The notes below the pieces were generated by a model, which saw nothing but the letters and a program-made list of their open reading frames with translations, made no database searches and was not told the DNA's origin. This document shows, piece by piece, positions 8,256 through 16,921 of a stretch of DNA of 64,000 bases (position 1 is the stretch's first letter; each line of letters begins with the position of its first letter). This DNA comes from G963665925 sp963678925 (lineage in GTDB: Bacteria; Bacillota; Clostridia; Peptostreptococcales; Acidaminobacteraceae), in assembly GCA_963678925.1 (NCBI GenBank), contig OY787533.1:1612001-1676000 (forward strand). The letters are read 5' to 3'. Both the position numbers and the translations under genes were made by a program.

Positions 8256-8936
8256 ATGGCTTTCAAAATACTCATAGTTGAAAACGAACCCAATTTACTC
8301 GAACTCATGACACTCTTTCTTAGAAAATCGGGTTATAGGGTCGAACATGCACATACTGGCAAAGAAGCGCTTGCCCTCTGTGACTGCACCCAGCCTCATC
8401 TTGTCATTATTGGGAACACACTGCCCGATACGGACGAACTCGCCTTGTGCGAACAGATGAGCAAACAATCCCGGCGGGGCCATGTCATCATTTCAAATCG
8501 GGCAAGCAAAGAATCCATCATCCAAGGATTCAAGCGTGGCGCCGATGACTACTTTGTCAAACCTTTCGATCTCGATGTCTTTCTCGTGCGCGTGGAATCC
8601 TTGCTCAGACGTATATTCATTTCAAGCCGATACAACGAATCCATCAATCGGAATGTGCGATTTGACAGTTTCAACAGCAAGGTGATGTTCCACAGCACGG
8701 TCATATCACTCACCCAAACCGAATTTAAAATCCTCTTTCACTTGTATCAGTCCAAAAAGTACATTACCACACAGGAGCTGACCCGTCAGCTTTATGGAAA
8801 CACTGACATGGCAGTCTCTACCCGAACCATATCTGTCCATATCGCAAAGCTTCGAAAGAAGCTCAGCGCAGCGGACATTTCCTGGGCTAGCATAGAATCC
8901 AAATACAATAAGGGATACCGTTTCATTTGCGAATAG
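8256..8936 (+). CDS. Atypical OmpR-family response regulator lacking the phospho-acceptor aspartate
   Basis: A 226-residue protein with a receiver-like domain (1-120) and an OmpR/PhoB winged helix (about 130-225, SLTQTEFKILFHLYQSKKYI and SKYNKGYRFICE). The receiver is degenerate: the acidic pocket reads VENEP instead of VEDEP, and where the phosphorylated aspartate should stand the protein has glycine (LVIIGNTLPDTDE). The conserved lysine (VKPFD) remains. It therefore probably works without phosphorylation. No histidine kinase gene lies beside it; its only same-strand neighbour is the TPR gene. Confidence 0.85.
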   Translation: MAFKILIVENEPNLLELMTLFLRKSGYRVEHAHTGKEALALCDCTQPHLVIIGNTLPDTDELALCEQMSKQSRRGHVIISNRASKESIIQGFKRGADDYFVKPFDLDVFLVRVESLLRRIFISSRYNESINRNVRFDSFNSKVMFHSTVISLTQTEFKILFHLYQSKKYITTQELTRQLYGNTDMAVSTRTISVHIAKLRKKLSAADISWASIESKYNKGYRFICE

Positions 8937-8956
8937 GCGCGCAGCACTGCAATCGT

Positions 8957-8984
8957 CCAAACGCTTTATGAAGCGGTTTTTTTG
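8957..8984 (+). terminator. Intrinsic terminator of the response regulator gene
   Basis: AAACGCTT pairs with AAGCGGTT across a short TATG loop and is followed by a run of T. It overlaps the 3' end of the convergent symporter gene. Confidence 0.65.
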
Positions 8985-10333
8985 TGCCCGAAAGACATCA
9001 GGGCAGAGAAACAAATCCCTCCAAGGATACCGATGTAAATCGAACTGATTTTTTCAAGACCGAGGGCAATCCAAATCAGACTGAGCACAGGTCCAATCAG
9101 CACGTAGAATATACCCTGTTTCCTCTCAATACGCCGCCTGAAATAGAGACCCATGGCGACTGGAACAAACACAGGCGTTGCTCGAAATACCATGGAAAGA
9201 AACCCCCAGCTCAAGATCATGGAGTTGGCATTGAATATGACAATGACATATATGAGCGCCGTTATAAGGACGATGATTGCACGCAGCTTTTTGAGAATGT
9301 CGGCCTCTGTGTTGGGGCCTTCCTCAAATCTGAAGATATCCTTTGATATAACCGTCGTTATGCCAAGTGTCAGACCGGCACCTGTGGCAACAGATGAAAT
9401 CAGGACCGACGCGATGGAAAGTCCAGCGACAAGGGGTGCTGTGTGATTCATCACAAAAAGAATGAATGCATCTCTTGGCACAATGCCCGGATAATGAACC
9501 TGCATGTACATACCGATCATAGTGCAGACTGCTCCAACAGGGAGAATCAAAAATGCTGTCAAAAAGGTTCCATTCCTCAGTGTTTTTCTGTCTTTTGCCG
9601 ACATGACGGTCTGAAAGTAAATCTGAGTGGACAAGACCCCCAGCACCGTGGAAACCGGATAGGACAAGTCCCTGCTTACACCTTGCGAGAACACATTGAA
9701 CCAGGGATCGAAGGAAAATGTTGAGATGGCCTCATTTATAAATCCATATTTGAAGACCAGATAGGCGCCGCAAATGACGCTGGTTCCATAGAGAAGAATT
9801 GTTTTTATTCCACCCACAATCGTACCACCCCAGAAGCCTCCGAAAACGACATAGGCGGCCACCAGAACGCATACGACAAGTGTGGCAAGCTGGATTTTCA
9901 TTGAAAACAGGGTATTGAAGATTGAGACCGATGCCAGCACCTGCCCATTAATATGGATGAACATGCCAAGACACAGGACCAGACTCGCTGCCTTTCTCGC
10001 CTTGCTTCCAAAAAAGTCATCAATAATCTGCACAACGGTCACATACTTTCGTTCTTCAAGCAGCTTTCCATAGAAGAAATACAGCAGAATACTCGATAGG
10101 CTTAGCCCTGCTGTAAACCAGATGGCGCCCACCCCGCGCTGATAGGCAAGCTGGCTCGTTCCAACCGTAGAAGCGCCCCCAATGATAGCCCCCATAAGCA
10201 TGCTGGTAAAGCCCACTACATTCAAGCGTCCACCACCCACCAGAAAATCCTGGGTGTTCTTCACAAACCGCTTGCTGAAAACACCTGCAATCAACGTTAG
10301 AACAATCGTAATGCTGAAAACCGCTACTATCAT
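8966..10333 (-). CDS. Sodium:solute symporter (SSS family)
   Basis: A 455-residue protein with about 12 to 13 hydrophobic segments in the LeuT-fold arrangement of the SSS family. The first segment is followed by FLVGGGRLNVVGFTSMLMGAI, the usual SSS opening (normally FxxGGR, then ATxxG). The substrate cannot be read from the sequence. The start has AAGGA upstream. It follows the MFS gene with 57 bp and no terminator between them, so the two transporters are probably co-transcribed. Confidence 0.85.
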   Translation of the reverse strand: MIVAVFSITIVLTLIAGVFSKRFVKNTQDFLVGGGRLNVVGFTSMLMGAIIGGASTVGTSQLAYQRGVGAIWFTAGLSLSSILLYFFYGKLLEERKYVTVVQIIDDFFGSKARKAASLVLCLGMFIHINGQVLASVSIFNTLFSMKIQLATLVVCVLVAAYVVFGGFWGGTIVGGIKTILLYGTSVICGAYLVFKYGFINEAISTFSFDPWFNVFSQGVSRDLSYPVSTVLGVLSTQIYFQTVMSAKDRKTLRNGTFLTAFLILPVGAVCTMIGMYMQVHYPGIVPRDAFILFVMNHTAPLVAGLSIASVLISSVATGAGLTLGITTVISKDIFRFEEGPNTEADILKKLRAIIVLITALIYVIVIFNANSMILSWGFLSMVFRATPVFVPVAMGLYFRRRIERKQGIFYVLIGPVLSLIWIALGLEKISSIYIGILGGICFSALMSFGHKKTAS

Positions 10334-10390
10334 TTTTTCACCAAATTCCTTCTGTACCCATATCCCATAGATGAATAAGCCGCATAAGCT

Positions 10391-11590
10391 CTATGCATTT
10401 GTCTTTTCAACCCGTCCAAGTGCAAACATACCCGCTGACCCCAGCAGGGCAACTGCCGAAATAAGCGGCCATACCGCTTTGACACCAACCGCATCCATAA
10501 ACATACCTATGAAGTAAGTTCCCAGAAGGGAGCCGGATGCCCAGCTTAGATTTGAAAGCGCATTGAACCGTGCACGGAAGTTCTGTGGCGTCCTGTTTGC
10601 CAGATAGACACCGTAGCAGATGGAAACCATAATTTCACCCAACGTCCAGATGATGGTCGACACAATCAAAAGGGGCATGGTATGGGCAAAGGTGATCATG
10701 CCAAACCCTGCCGCATAGAAGAGCCCGCCGAGCGTTATGGTCTGGATGGGCTTCAGCTGTCTCGTCAAATGCGTTATGAAGACCGTCATGCTTACACAGG
10801 TGACTGCATTGATGCTCATCAAAAAGCCAAAATTCCGCGGTCCATTGTCTGCAAAGATATTACCCAGGGTAATGGGAAGCGCAAAGCCGTTTTGGGCGTA
10901 GGTCAATGCATACAGCACATTCAGCCCCAGGAACACCACTACAAGGGGGCGTCTTTTCAAGGCCTGCAGCAAAGTGCCCTCCTCGTGATCTTCCATTGAT
11001 GAGCCTGTATCGTGGGCTTTCTCAACTTCAACAAAGACCATGACCAGCGTAATTGCAATCGCCGTAGTGAGTGCGTCGCCAAGGAAAAGGAGCTTGAGAT
11101 GATGATTGAACAAAAATCCCGCAACAATCGGACCTACAGCCACACCAATGTTGATGCCCAGATAAGTCAACGAGAACCCGCGCTGACGTTCCTCCGGCGG
11201 CAGGATGTCCGTAACAAGGGCATTGATCATGGGTCTTACACCCCCATTGAAAAACGCAGCCAGAACAAGCATGAAAATGAGCATTTTAGGATTGCTGATA
11301 AATGCGCATGAAAATATGAGCACACCGGCCAGCCCCTGGAAAAGTGCATATGCCTTTTTTCTTCCCAGCTGATCGGAAAGTTTTCCTCCAATAAAGGCCC
11401 CTGGCACTGAAGCGAGGGTTACCGTCATCACAACCGCACCAGCGGTCGCATTATCAAGACTCAGGTTTCTCGTGAGAAACAGTGTGAGAAAGGGTCTTAC
11501 AAAATCTCCGAAACGATTGATGATTTGCGCTATAAAAACAATATAAATGCTTTTGGGCAGTCCCAAATATGTACTAAATATCCGTCGCAT
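10391..11590 (-). CDS. Major facilitator superfamily transporter
   Basis: A 399-residue protein with 12 predicted membrane segments. The MFS motif A appears after the second segment as GGKLSDQLGRKKAYA, and GGVRPMINALVTDILPPEERQRGFSLTYLGINIG is typical of drug-efflux-like (MDR) members. A charged cytoplasmic loop with EDHEEGTLL lies mid-protein. ATG 11590 is preferred because AAGAGG is 4 nt upstream, while the GTG at 11605 has no ribosome binding site. Substrate unknown; an export role is an inference from motif similarity. Confidence 0.85.
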   Translation of the reverse strand: MRRIFSTYLGLPKSIYIVFIAQIINRFGDFVRPFLTLFLTRNLSLDNATAGAVVMTVTLASVPGAFIGGKLSDQLGRKKAYALFQGLAGVLIFSCAFISNPKMLIFMLVLAAFFNGGVRPMINALVTDILPPEERQRGFSLTYLGINIGVAVGPIVAGFLFNHHLKLLFLGDALTTAIAITLVMVFVEVEKAHDTGSSMEDHEEGTLLQALKRRPLVVVFLGLNVLYALTYAQNGFALPITLGNIFADNGPRNFGFLMSINAVTCVSMTVFITHLTRQLKPIQTITLGGLFYAAGFGMITFAHTMPLLIVSTIIWTLGEIMVSICYGVYLANRTPQNFRARFNALSNLSWASGSLLGTYFIGMFMDAVGVKAVWPLISAVALLGSAGMFALGRVEKTNA

Positions 11591-11829
11591 ATGGCCTCTT
11601 TTCACAATGAATTTGAATTATATTCCATTCTCAGTATAGCGGGAAATTGTGTATTTGGGGTGAAATTATTTGATTATAGACCTATTTTCTAAAGATATTG
11701 GGACTTTTAAAAGCGCTGTACTAAGCCTGCCGTTTATGGGTATAAGTGACATAGGTGATATTTGCTTCTTGAAGCACTGCAATAGCTGTTCTTTATTCAG
11801 GACGGGCATGTCGTGAAAGGAGAATGAAT

Positions 11830-12261
11830 ATGAAAAAGATACTCATTCCAGTTGATGAGACAGAGAGCAAAAAAGCACTGGAGACAGCCAAAGAGTTTGC
11901 ACTCAAATTCGACTCAGAGCTGATTATCGTCCATGTAAAACGCAGATTCGAGGTCGATGCCACTATTCCATGGAATTATGACGCCGTTCAAAATGACGAC
12001 GTGAAAAAAGCCATCCATGACTATGCTCGAAATATTGTCGATAAGACTGCAGATTTTTTCAAAGGAACCGGCATTAATGTGACAACCGAAATTCTTGATG
12101 GCCACATTGCTTCAGAAATCTGCGACTTCGCAGAAAAGAACGGCTGTGACCTTATCCTAATCAACTCTCACGGCCACAATGCAGTAGAACGCTTTCTCAT
12201 TGGCGGGGTGACAAGCAGGGTTGTTCATCACTCAAAGGTACCTGTTCTTATTGTAAGATAA
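11830..12261 (+). CDS. Universal stress protein (UspA family)
   Basis: A 143-residue single Usp domain. It starts with MKKILIPVDETESKKALE, contains ILDGHIASEICDFAEKNGCD, and ends with the ATP-binding-type signature INSHGHNAVERFLIGGVTSRVVHHSKVPVLIVR, whose G-x2-G-x9-G(S/T)-like arrangement suggests the nucleotide-binding subtype. ATG 11830 is preferred to ATG 11824 because AAGGAG ends 7 nt before the former and 1 nt before the latter. It is a one-gene unit with its own terminator. Confidence 0.9.
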   Translation: MKKILIPVDETESKKALETAKEFALKFDSELIIVHVKRRFEVDATIPWNYDAVQNDDVKKAIHDYARNIVDKTADFFKGTGINVTTEILDGHIASEICDFAEKNGCDLILINSHGHNAVERFLIGGVTSRVVHHSKVPVLIVR

Positions 12262-12270
12262 AAGGATAAA

Positions 12271-12306
12271 AACCCTCGAAATCCTAAGATTTAGAGGGTT
12301 CTTCTT
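12271..12306. terminator. Bidirectional terminator between uspA-like and ferredoxin genes
   Basis: AACCCTC pairs with GAGGGTT around a 16-nt loop that can itself pair in part. T-rich tracts follow on both strands, so it can serve both convergent genes; on the plus strand it overlaps the ferredoxin gene's end. Confidence 0.7.
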
Positions 12307-12982
12307 TGCCGTTCTTCTTAAAGCCGAATCCATATTCAAGGGCACCATCCACGGGACAGGCGCTTATACACGCGTAGCAGTTCACACACTGCGGCGATCT
12401 GAGATTATGCACTTCATCAACTGCAATCTGCATGGGACAAGCCGCGCTGCATTTACCGCACTGGATACAGGCGTCATCATGTCGCAATATTGTAAAAGGA
12501 CGCACCATGCTTACAAGTCCATACCTTGCACCTTCAAGACACATATATCTGCAGTAAAATCTGTCATACTTCAATGAAAGGATGAAGAAGAACACAATGA
12601 CACCTGCCGCTATGAGACTTGGTCCATTCCCGCTCAGAAGACCCAGAAGCGCGCCCCGTGGCTCATACTGAAAGGCCTGCATCAGCAAGTCTGATGTGAG
12701 AAGTGCCACCATGGCAAGAAGCAGGTAGCGTGCATATACAGCAACCTGATGAATCTGGTCTGGTACCTTTTTCCGCTTGATCCCCAGATTCCTTCCAAGT
12801 TTGATGCCGATATCCTGTATGAAGCCAAACGGACAGATCCAGCCGCAGTAAAAGACACCGCCGAAGAGTGTTGTCAGCAGAATCGCCAGTTTAAAGAAGG
12901 GCCACTTCATAAGGATCGCCGTCGCCGTCAGGACCACAGACAGAATCTGCACTGCGGTTCTGACATTCTGTATTTTTTTCAT
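12284..12982 (-). CDS. NapH-like membrane 4Fe-4S ferredoxin protein
   Basis: A 232-residue protein with about four membrane segments and two iron-sulphur regions. Near the N-terminus, GGVFYCGWICPFGFIQD is the CxxxCP-type motif of NapH/CcoG-like proteins. After the last segment come two classical clusters, CIQCGKCSAACPMQI and CVNCYACISACPVDG, each ligating one 4Fe-4S cluster on the cytoplasmic face. It starts directly after the FMN-binding protein gene, so the pair probably forms a membrane electron-transfer module that moves electrons across or along the membrane. The electron donor and acceptor are unknown. Confidence 0.85.
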   Translation of the reverse strand: MKKIQNVRTAVQILSVVLTATAILMKWPFFKLAILLTTLFGGVFYCGWICPFGFIQDIGIKLGRNLGIKRKKVPDQIHQVAVYARYLLLAMVALLTSDLLMQAFQYEPRGALLGLLSGNGPSLIAAGVIVFFFILSLKYDRFYCRYMCLEGARYGLVSMVRPFTILRHDDACIQCGKCSAACPMQIAVDEVHNLRSPQCVNCYACISACPVDGALEYGFGFKKNGKEEPSKS

Positions 12983-13573
12983 TTATTTCACCAGACTTTC
13001 TTCAAGTGCATTTCCAACACCTTCTATGATTCCCTGTGAAGAATAGGTCGCACCACTGACAACATCCACATCTGCACTCTGTTCAGAAATAATGGTTTGC
13101 GACAAACTTGTAATTGCCCTGTTGAACCACTTTCTGTCATCTCTTTGACTGACCGCTTCAACACGGATGATTTCACCTGCTTCAATTTCCACTTCCATGG
13201 TGACTGTGCCCTTGAAGCCCTGTCCAGACCCCTGGTAGACCCCATCAGCATACAAGCCTCCACCACCTTCACTTGAAGCGCTCTCCACTTGTGCCAGAGT
13301 CGCCTCTTCTTCCTCTTCAAATGCCTGGTTTGTCTCATCTGTGACACCATCATTCACATACTCCACAGTCTCTGCCATGCTTGGCACATTTGACTGAAGC
13401 GTGTTCCAGGTCAGAGCGGTCATACAGACCAGCGCAATTGCGATTGCTTTTACAAATCCACTTAACCGCATATCCATATTCTTCATAAACCGGCTTTCAT
13501 CAATTAGGTCTGAAAATGCATAATACACAAGACCAAATATCAGAACAAGTGCCGATGCAACAATTATCATCAT
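12983..13573 (-). CDS. Membrane-anchored FMN-binding domain protein (RnfG/NosR-like)
   Basis: A 196-residue protein with an N-terminal membrane segment (IIVASALVLIFGLVYYAF), a second one near 45-65 (FVKAIAIALVCMTALTW), an acidic linker and an FMN_bind domain (about 115-195). The domain ends with the covalent flavin attachment motif SGATYS, where the threonine would carry FMN through a phosphoester bond. The start at 13573 follows GGAGG by 9 nt; the longer frame from 13636 would add a charged leader. Its stop abuts the ferredoxin gene's start, which supports a two-gene operon. Confidence 0.8.
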   Translation of the reverse strand: MMIIVASALVLIFGLVYYAFSDLIDESRFMKNMDMRLSGFVKAIAIALVCMTALTWNTLQSNVPSMAETVEYVNDGVTDETNQAFEEEEEATLAQVESASSEGGGGLYADGVYQGSGQGFKGTVTMEVEIEAGEIIRVEAVSQRDDRKWFNRAITSLSQTIISEQSADVDVVSGATYSSQGIIEGVGNALEESLVK

Positions 13574-13785
13574 GTCGATTCGCCTCCGTTTCCTCCATAC
13601 AAATGACTTTGAAGTCATCATACAGATCCGGTGCATAATCCTTGTATTAAAAGTGTGTGAAAAACATGTAAAAGCGCTTAAGAATTTCTAAAACGCTGTA
13701 CTCATCCTGTCATTACAGTTTATTCATACCTCAAATGGTGTATTATTATGAATAGACTATTGAAATTCCTCCCGGAGGGTAAATC

Positions 13786-15714
13786 ATGAATGCAACGCGT
13801 AGAAAAATAATCGCCAGTATTGTGCTGTTCACGCTCATTGCAACAGTCATAATCGGTGGTTCCTCTCTCTTTTACATGAAGGGCAAGTTCAGTCAAAACA
13901 CCATAGATTACCTCGCACAGAGCGCCCAGCTCTATGGCAGCGATATCGATACGGTAATCACTGGTGCAGAGTCCATGGTTGACGCACTTGCTAAATCAGT
14001 GGCAGGTGTTATTGACCCTGCCAAAATCAATGATCCTATCTATTATTACAGTCTGTCACAGACACTTGACGACATCGCCCTCCAGTTCCATGACAACAGC
14101 TTCAACATCATGTCTGTTTACGTCCGATTCGACCCTAATCTTTCCTATAGCACTGCAGGCTTCTTTCACGCGGATATAAATGGCGATGGCCTCCTGCAGA
14201 GACAGCTCCCCACTGATTTGTCTGTCTACTCGCCCGAGGACATTGAGCATGTGGGCTGGTTTTACGAGACATTGAAAGCCAACCATCCCATCTGGATGAA
14301 TCCCTATTACAACGCAAATATCGGGATTGACATGATTTCCTATGTCGCACCGCTCCGCATCAATGATCAAGCTATTGGTGTCGTCGGTGTGGACATCAAC
14401 TTCGAGACCTTCAAGGAAATTGTTGCAAGGAGTCCAAAAGCAGGTAAAGCCGTCCTATTCAACGAATCATTCGCTTTCATGATCCACGACACGTTCACGC
14501 TCAAGGATCGCATTTCTGAAATTGATGGCGGCAAGCTCGTCTATGTTGAAGAACGCATGAAAGCTGAAGGCGATGGCACTCTGCGCTATACGCTTTCCGG
14601 CGTAGACAAGATAATGGGCTTTACAAGACTTTCCAACGGTTGGTACATGGTCGTCACCTTGACTGAAGATGAAGCCTTCCTACAGGTGAATCGTGCCTTT
14701 AAGGCTCTTGTACTCATTATTTCCTTAATAACACTGGTCCTGCTTGGACTCTCCTATTCTCTTGGAGGATATATCGACCATCTGGTCAATCAGAACTCAG
14801 AGCTTGAGAATCTGGTGTATATACGCACGGCAGAACTGAATCAGTCCAATCTGGAACTGAAGGACACCATGCTTGAGCTCGAATCCAATCAGGAGGAGCT
14901 CATTGCACTCAACAACGAGCTGAAGGATTCCTACAATCAGCTTAAGAACGCCCAGGACCAGCTGATTATTGCTGAAAAGCTCGCTTCACTGGGCGAACTG
15001 GTTGCTGGTGTTGCTCATGAAATCAATACGCCGCTTGGCATTGGCCTGACCCTGAACTCCTTTCTAAATGACAGTATTGTTCAAGTCAATGACCGTTTTG
15101 TTTCTGGAAAGCTGGGAAAAACCGAACTAAATGAGTATCTTCAATCTAGCCAGGAAGCCTCTGAGCTCGCTATAAGAAACCTCATGCGGGCCGCAGAAAT
15201 TGTGGACACCTTCAAGCAGGTCGCTGTCGATCAGTCCACCCTTGAACTGCGCAAAGTCAACCTTCGTGATTATATCGGAAAAATCATCAAGAACCTGACC
15301 CCGCGCTCTAGCAAGGAAAAACACACTTTTCATATTCACTGCGAAGACAGCATTGAAGTCTACACCTACCCTGGTGCCATTGCGCAAATTATCACCAACC
15401 TCTTTGTAAACGCCCTGACCCATGGCTTCAAGGAGGATCAGAGCGGCGCCATTGACATCAGCCTTGAAAAGGAACACAACATGCTGCATATCATCTTTCA
15501 GGACAATGGCAACGGCATTGCAGAAGACAATCTTTCAAAGATTTTCAATCCCTTCTTCTCAACAAACAAACCAAACGGCTCTTCGGGACTTGGACTGCAT
15601 ATCACCTACAATCTTGTCACGCAGACACTGGGTGGAACCATTTCAGTAGACAGCACACCCGGTCAGGGTACCCGTTTTGACATACTATTTCCTGTCATTG
15701 ACAAAATTGTGTAG
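13786..15714 (+). CDS. Orphan sensor histidine kinase with extracellular Cache domain
   Basis: A 642-residue kinase. A membrane segment (about 10-30), an extracellular double-Cache-like domain (about 35-290, with SYVAPLRINDQAIGVVGVDIN), a second membrane segment (about 305-325) and a coiled coil (about 335-400) lead to the kinase core. The H-box is LVAGVAHEINTPLG, and the ATPase has N-box NLFVNALTHGF, G1 DNGNGI and G2 GSSGLGLH. This family with the H-box HEINTPLG often pairs with distant regulators; no response regulator lies nearby. The start follows CCGGAGGG. A 22-nt sequence 75-96 bp upstream is shared with the promoter region of the universal stress protein gene. Confidence 0.9.
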   Translation: MNATRRKIIASIVLFTLIATVIIGGSSLFYMKGKFSQNTIDYLAQSAQLYGSDIDTVITGAESMVDALAKSVAGVIDPAKINDPIYYYSLSQTLDDIALQFHDNSFNIMSVYVRFDPNLSYSTAGFFHADINGDGLLQRQLPTDLSVYSPEDIEHVGWFYETLKANHPIWMNPYYNANIGIDMISYVAPLRINDQAIGVVGVDINFETFKEIVARSPKAGKAVLFNESFAFMIHDTFTLKDRISEIDGGKLVYVEERMKAEGDGTLRYTLSGVDKIMGFTRLSNGWYMVVTLTEDEAFLQVNRAFKALVLIISLITLVLLGLSYSLGGYIDHLVNQNSELENLVYIRTAELNQSNLELKDTMLELESNQEELIALNNELKDSYNQLKNAQDQLIIAEKLASLGELVAGVAHEINTPLGIGLTLNSFLNDSIVQVNDRFVSGKLGKTELNEYLQSSQEASELAIRNLMRAAEIVDTFKQVAVDQSTLELRKVNLRDYIGKIIKNLTPRSSKEKHTFHIHCEDSIEVYTYPGAIAQIITNLFVNALTHGFKEDQSGAIDISLEKEHNMLHIIFQDNGNGIAEDNLSKIFNPFFSTNKPNGSSGLGLHITYNLVTQTLGGTISVDSTPGQGTRFDILFPVIDKIV

Positions 15715-15818
15715 AAGAATGACCCAGCCTGCCTCACCGGGTAAATAAAGTGCTATAATGATACTTAGGCAGTCTTCCGTCTTGCAGTGATGCATGTTAC
15801 AAGGGCCAGGAGGTCAAA

Positions 15819-16865
15819 ATGAAAATTCTCAACGTTGCAATTATAGGATATGGTCTTTCCGGTAGAATATTTCATGGGGCAATTTTGAATGGACTTCAAG
15901 GATATTCAGTTTCAAAAGTGGTTACACACTCACCTGAAAAAGCGAAACTTGCTCTAGATGAACTCCCCGATGTAGAGATCTCAGACTCTGCTGACAAGGT
16001 GTTCTCCGATCCATCCATAGATGTGGTTGTCATTTGTTCACCAAACACCAGCCACTACACACTCGCAAGCGCTGCATTGAAAAGTGGCAAGCATGTTGTC
16101 GTTGAGAAACCCTTTGTAGTGACCTCTGACGAAGGCGCTCAGCTCAAAAGACTCTCCGAACAGACAGGCTGTGTCTTGTCTGTCTATCATAACCGCCGAT
16201 ACGATGGTGATTTTAAAACAATCAAAGCGATCCTGTCCGAAGGCAAACTCGGACGCCTTGTTGAATTTGAATCCCATTTTGACAGGTTCAGAAACACATT
16301 TAAAAAGAATGCATGGCGCGAGGACGATTTGCCTGGTTCAGGCATCTTATTTGATCTGGGGGCCCATCTGATTGATCAGGCACTTGATCTTTTCGGAATG
16401 CCACAGTCTCTTTACGCAGATATACGCAAGCAGCGCGACGGCGCTGTGGATGATAATTTCGAACTCATTTTTTATTATCCCAATCTGAAAGTCACGCTTA
16501 AGTCAGGCTCTCTCGTAGCGGCACCTCTGCCGCGCTTTATTCTACTTGGAACAGATGGCGCCTATACAAAGTATGGACTCGACGTTCAGGAACAAGCCTT
16601 GCGCGACGGCCACCGGCCAGTCCAGGATATTTTCTGGGGTGTCGAAACGGAAGACATGTGGGGAACCCTGCATCTGCCTGGAGACGCTTATAAGATCGAG
16701 ACCCTTGCCGGCGACTACCGCGCCTATTACGAGGACTTTTACAGCTCAGTCACCGAGGGACACCTACCTGCTATAACCGCTCAGGACGGACTCAATGTAA
16801 TCCGACTGATCGAGCTTGCTTTTGAAAGCAGCAGGACAGGTAGACGAATTGATATTGACGCATAA
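15819..16865 (+). CDS. Gfo/Idh/MocA-family NAD(P)-dependent oxidoreductase
   Basis: A 348-residue protein. The N-terminal Rossmann fold begins NVAIIGYGLSGRIFHGAIL, and the conserved sugar-dehydrogenase motif appears as HVVVEKPFV, where the lysine is catalytic. The C-terminal alpha/beta domain contains GSGILFDLGAHLIDQAL, with the usual Gly-x2-x-Asp-x-Gly-x-His arrangement. It resembles the YvaA/YdgJ-type scyllo-inositol dehydrogenase branch, but substrate cannot be fixed from sequence alone. A GGAGG precedes the start. The gene is monocistronic with a strong terminator. Confidence 0.88.
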   Translation: MKILNVAIIGYGLSGRIFHGAILNGLQGYSVSKVVTHSPEKAKLALDELPDVEISDSADKVFSDPSIDVVVICSPNTSHYTLASAALKSGKHVVVEKPFVVTSDEGAQLKRLSEQTGCVLSVYHNRRYDGDFKTIKAILSEGKLGRLVEFESHFDRFRNTFKKNAWREDDLPGSGILFDLGAHLIDQALDLFGMPQSLYADIRKQRDGAVDDNFELIFYYPNLKVTLKSGSLVAAPLPRFILLGTDGAYTKYGLDVQEQALRDGHRPVQDIFWGVETEDMWGTLHLPGDAYKIETLAGDYRAYYEDFYSSVTEGHLPAITAQDGLNVIRLIELAFESSRTGRRIDIDA

Positions 16866-16867
16866 CA

Positions 16868-16903
16868 AAAGCGCTAATTGCCTAAGCAATTAGCGCTTCT
16901 TCT
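16868..16903 (+). terminator. Strong intrinsic terminator after the oxidoreductase gene
   Basis: A perfect 13-bp stem (AAGCGCTAATTGC / GCAATTAGCGCTT) with a 4-nt loop, followed by CTTCT. The stem is flanked by A on the other side and may also stop the convergent pxp operon. Confidence 0.85.
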
Positions 16904-16921
16904 ATGCTCATATGCAGCTTT

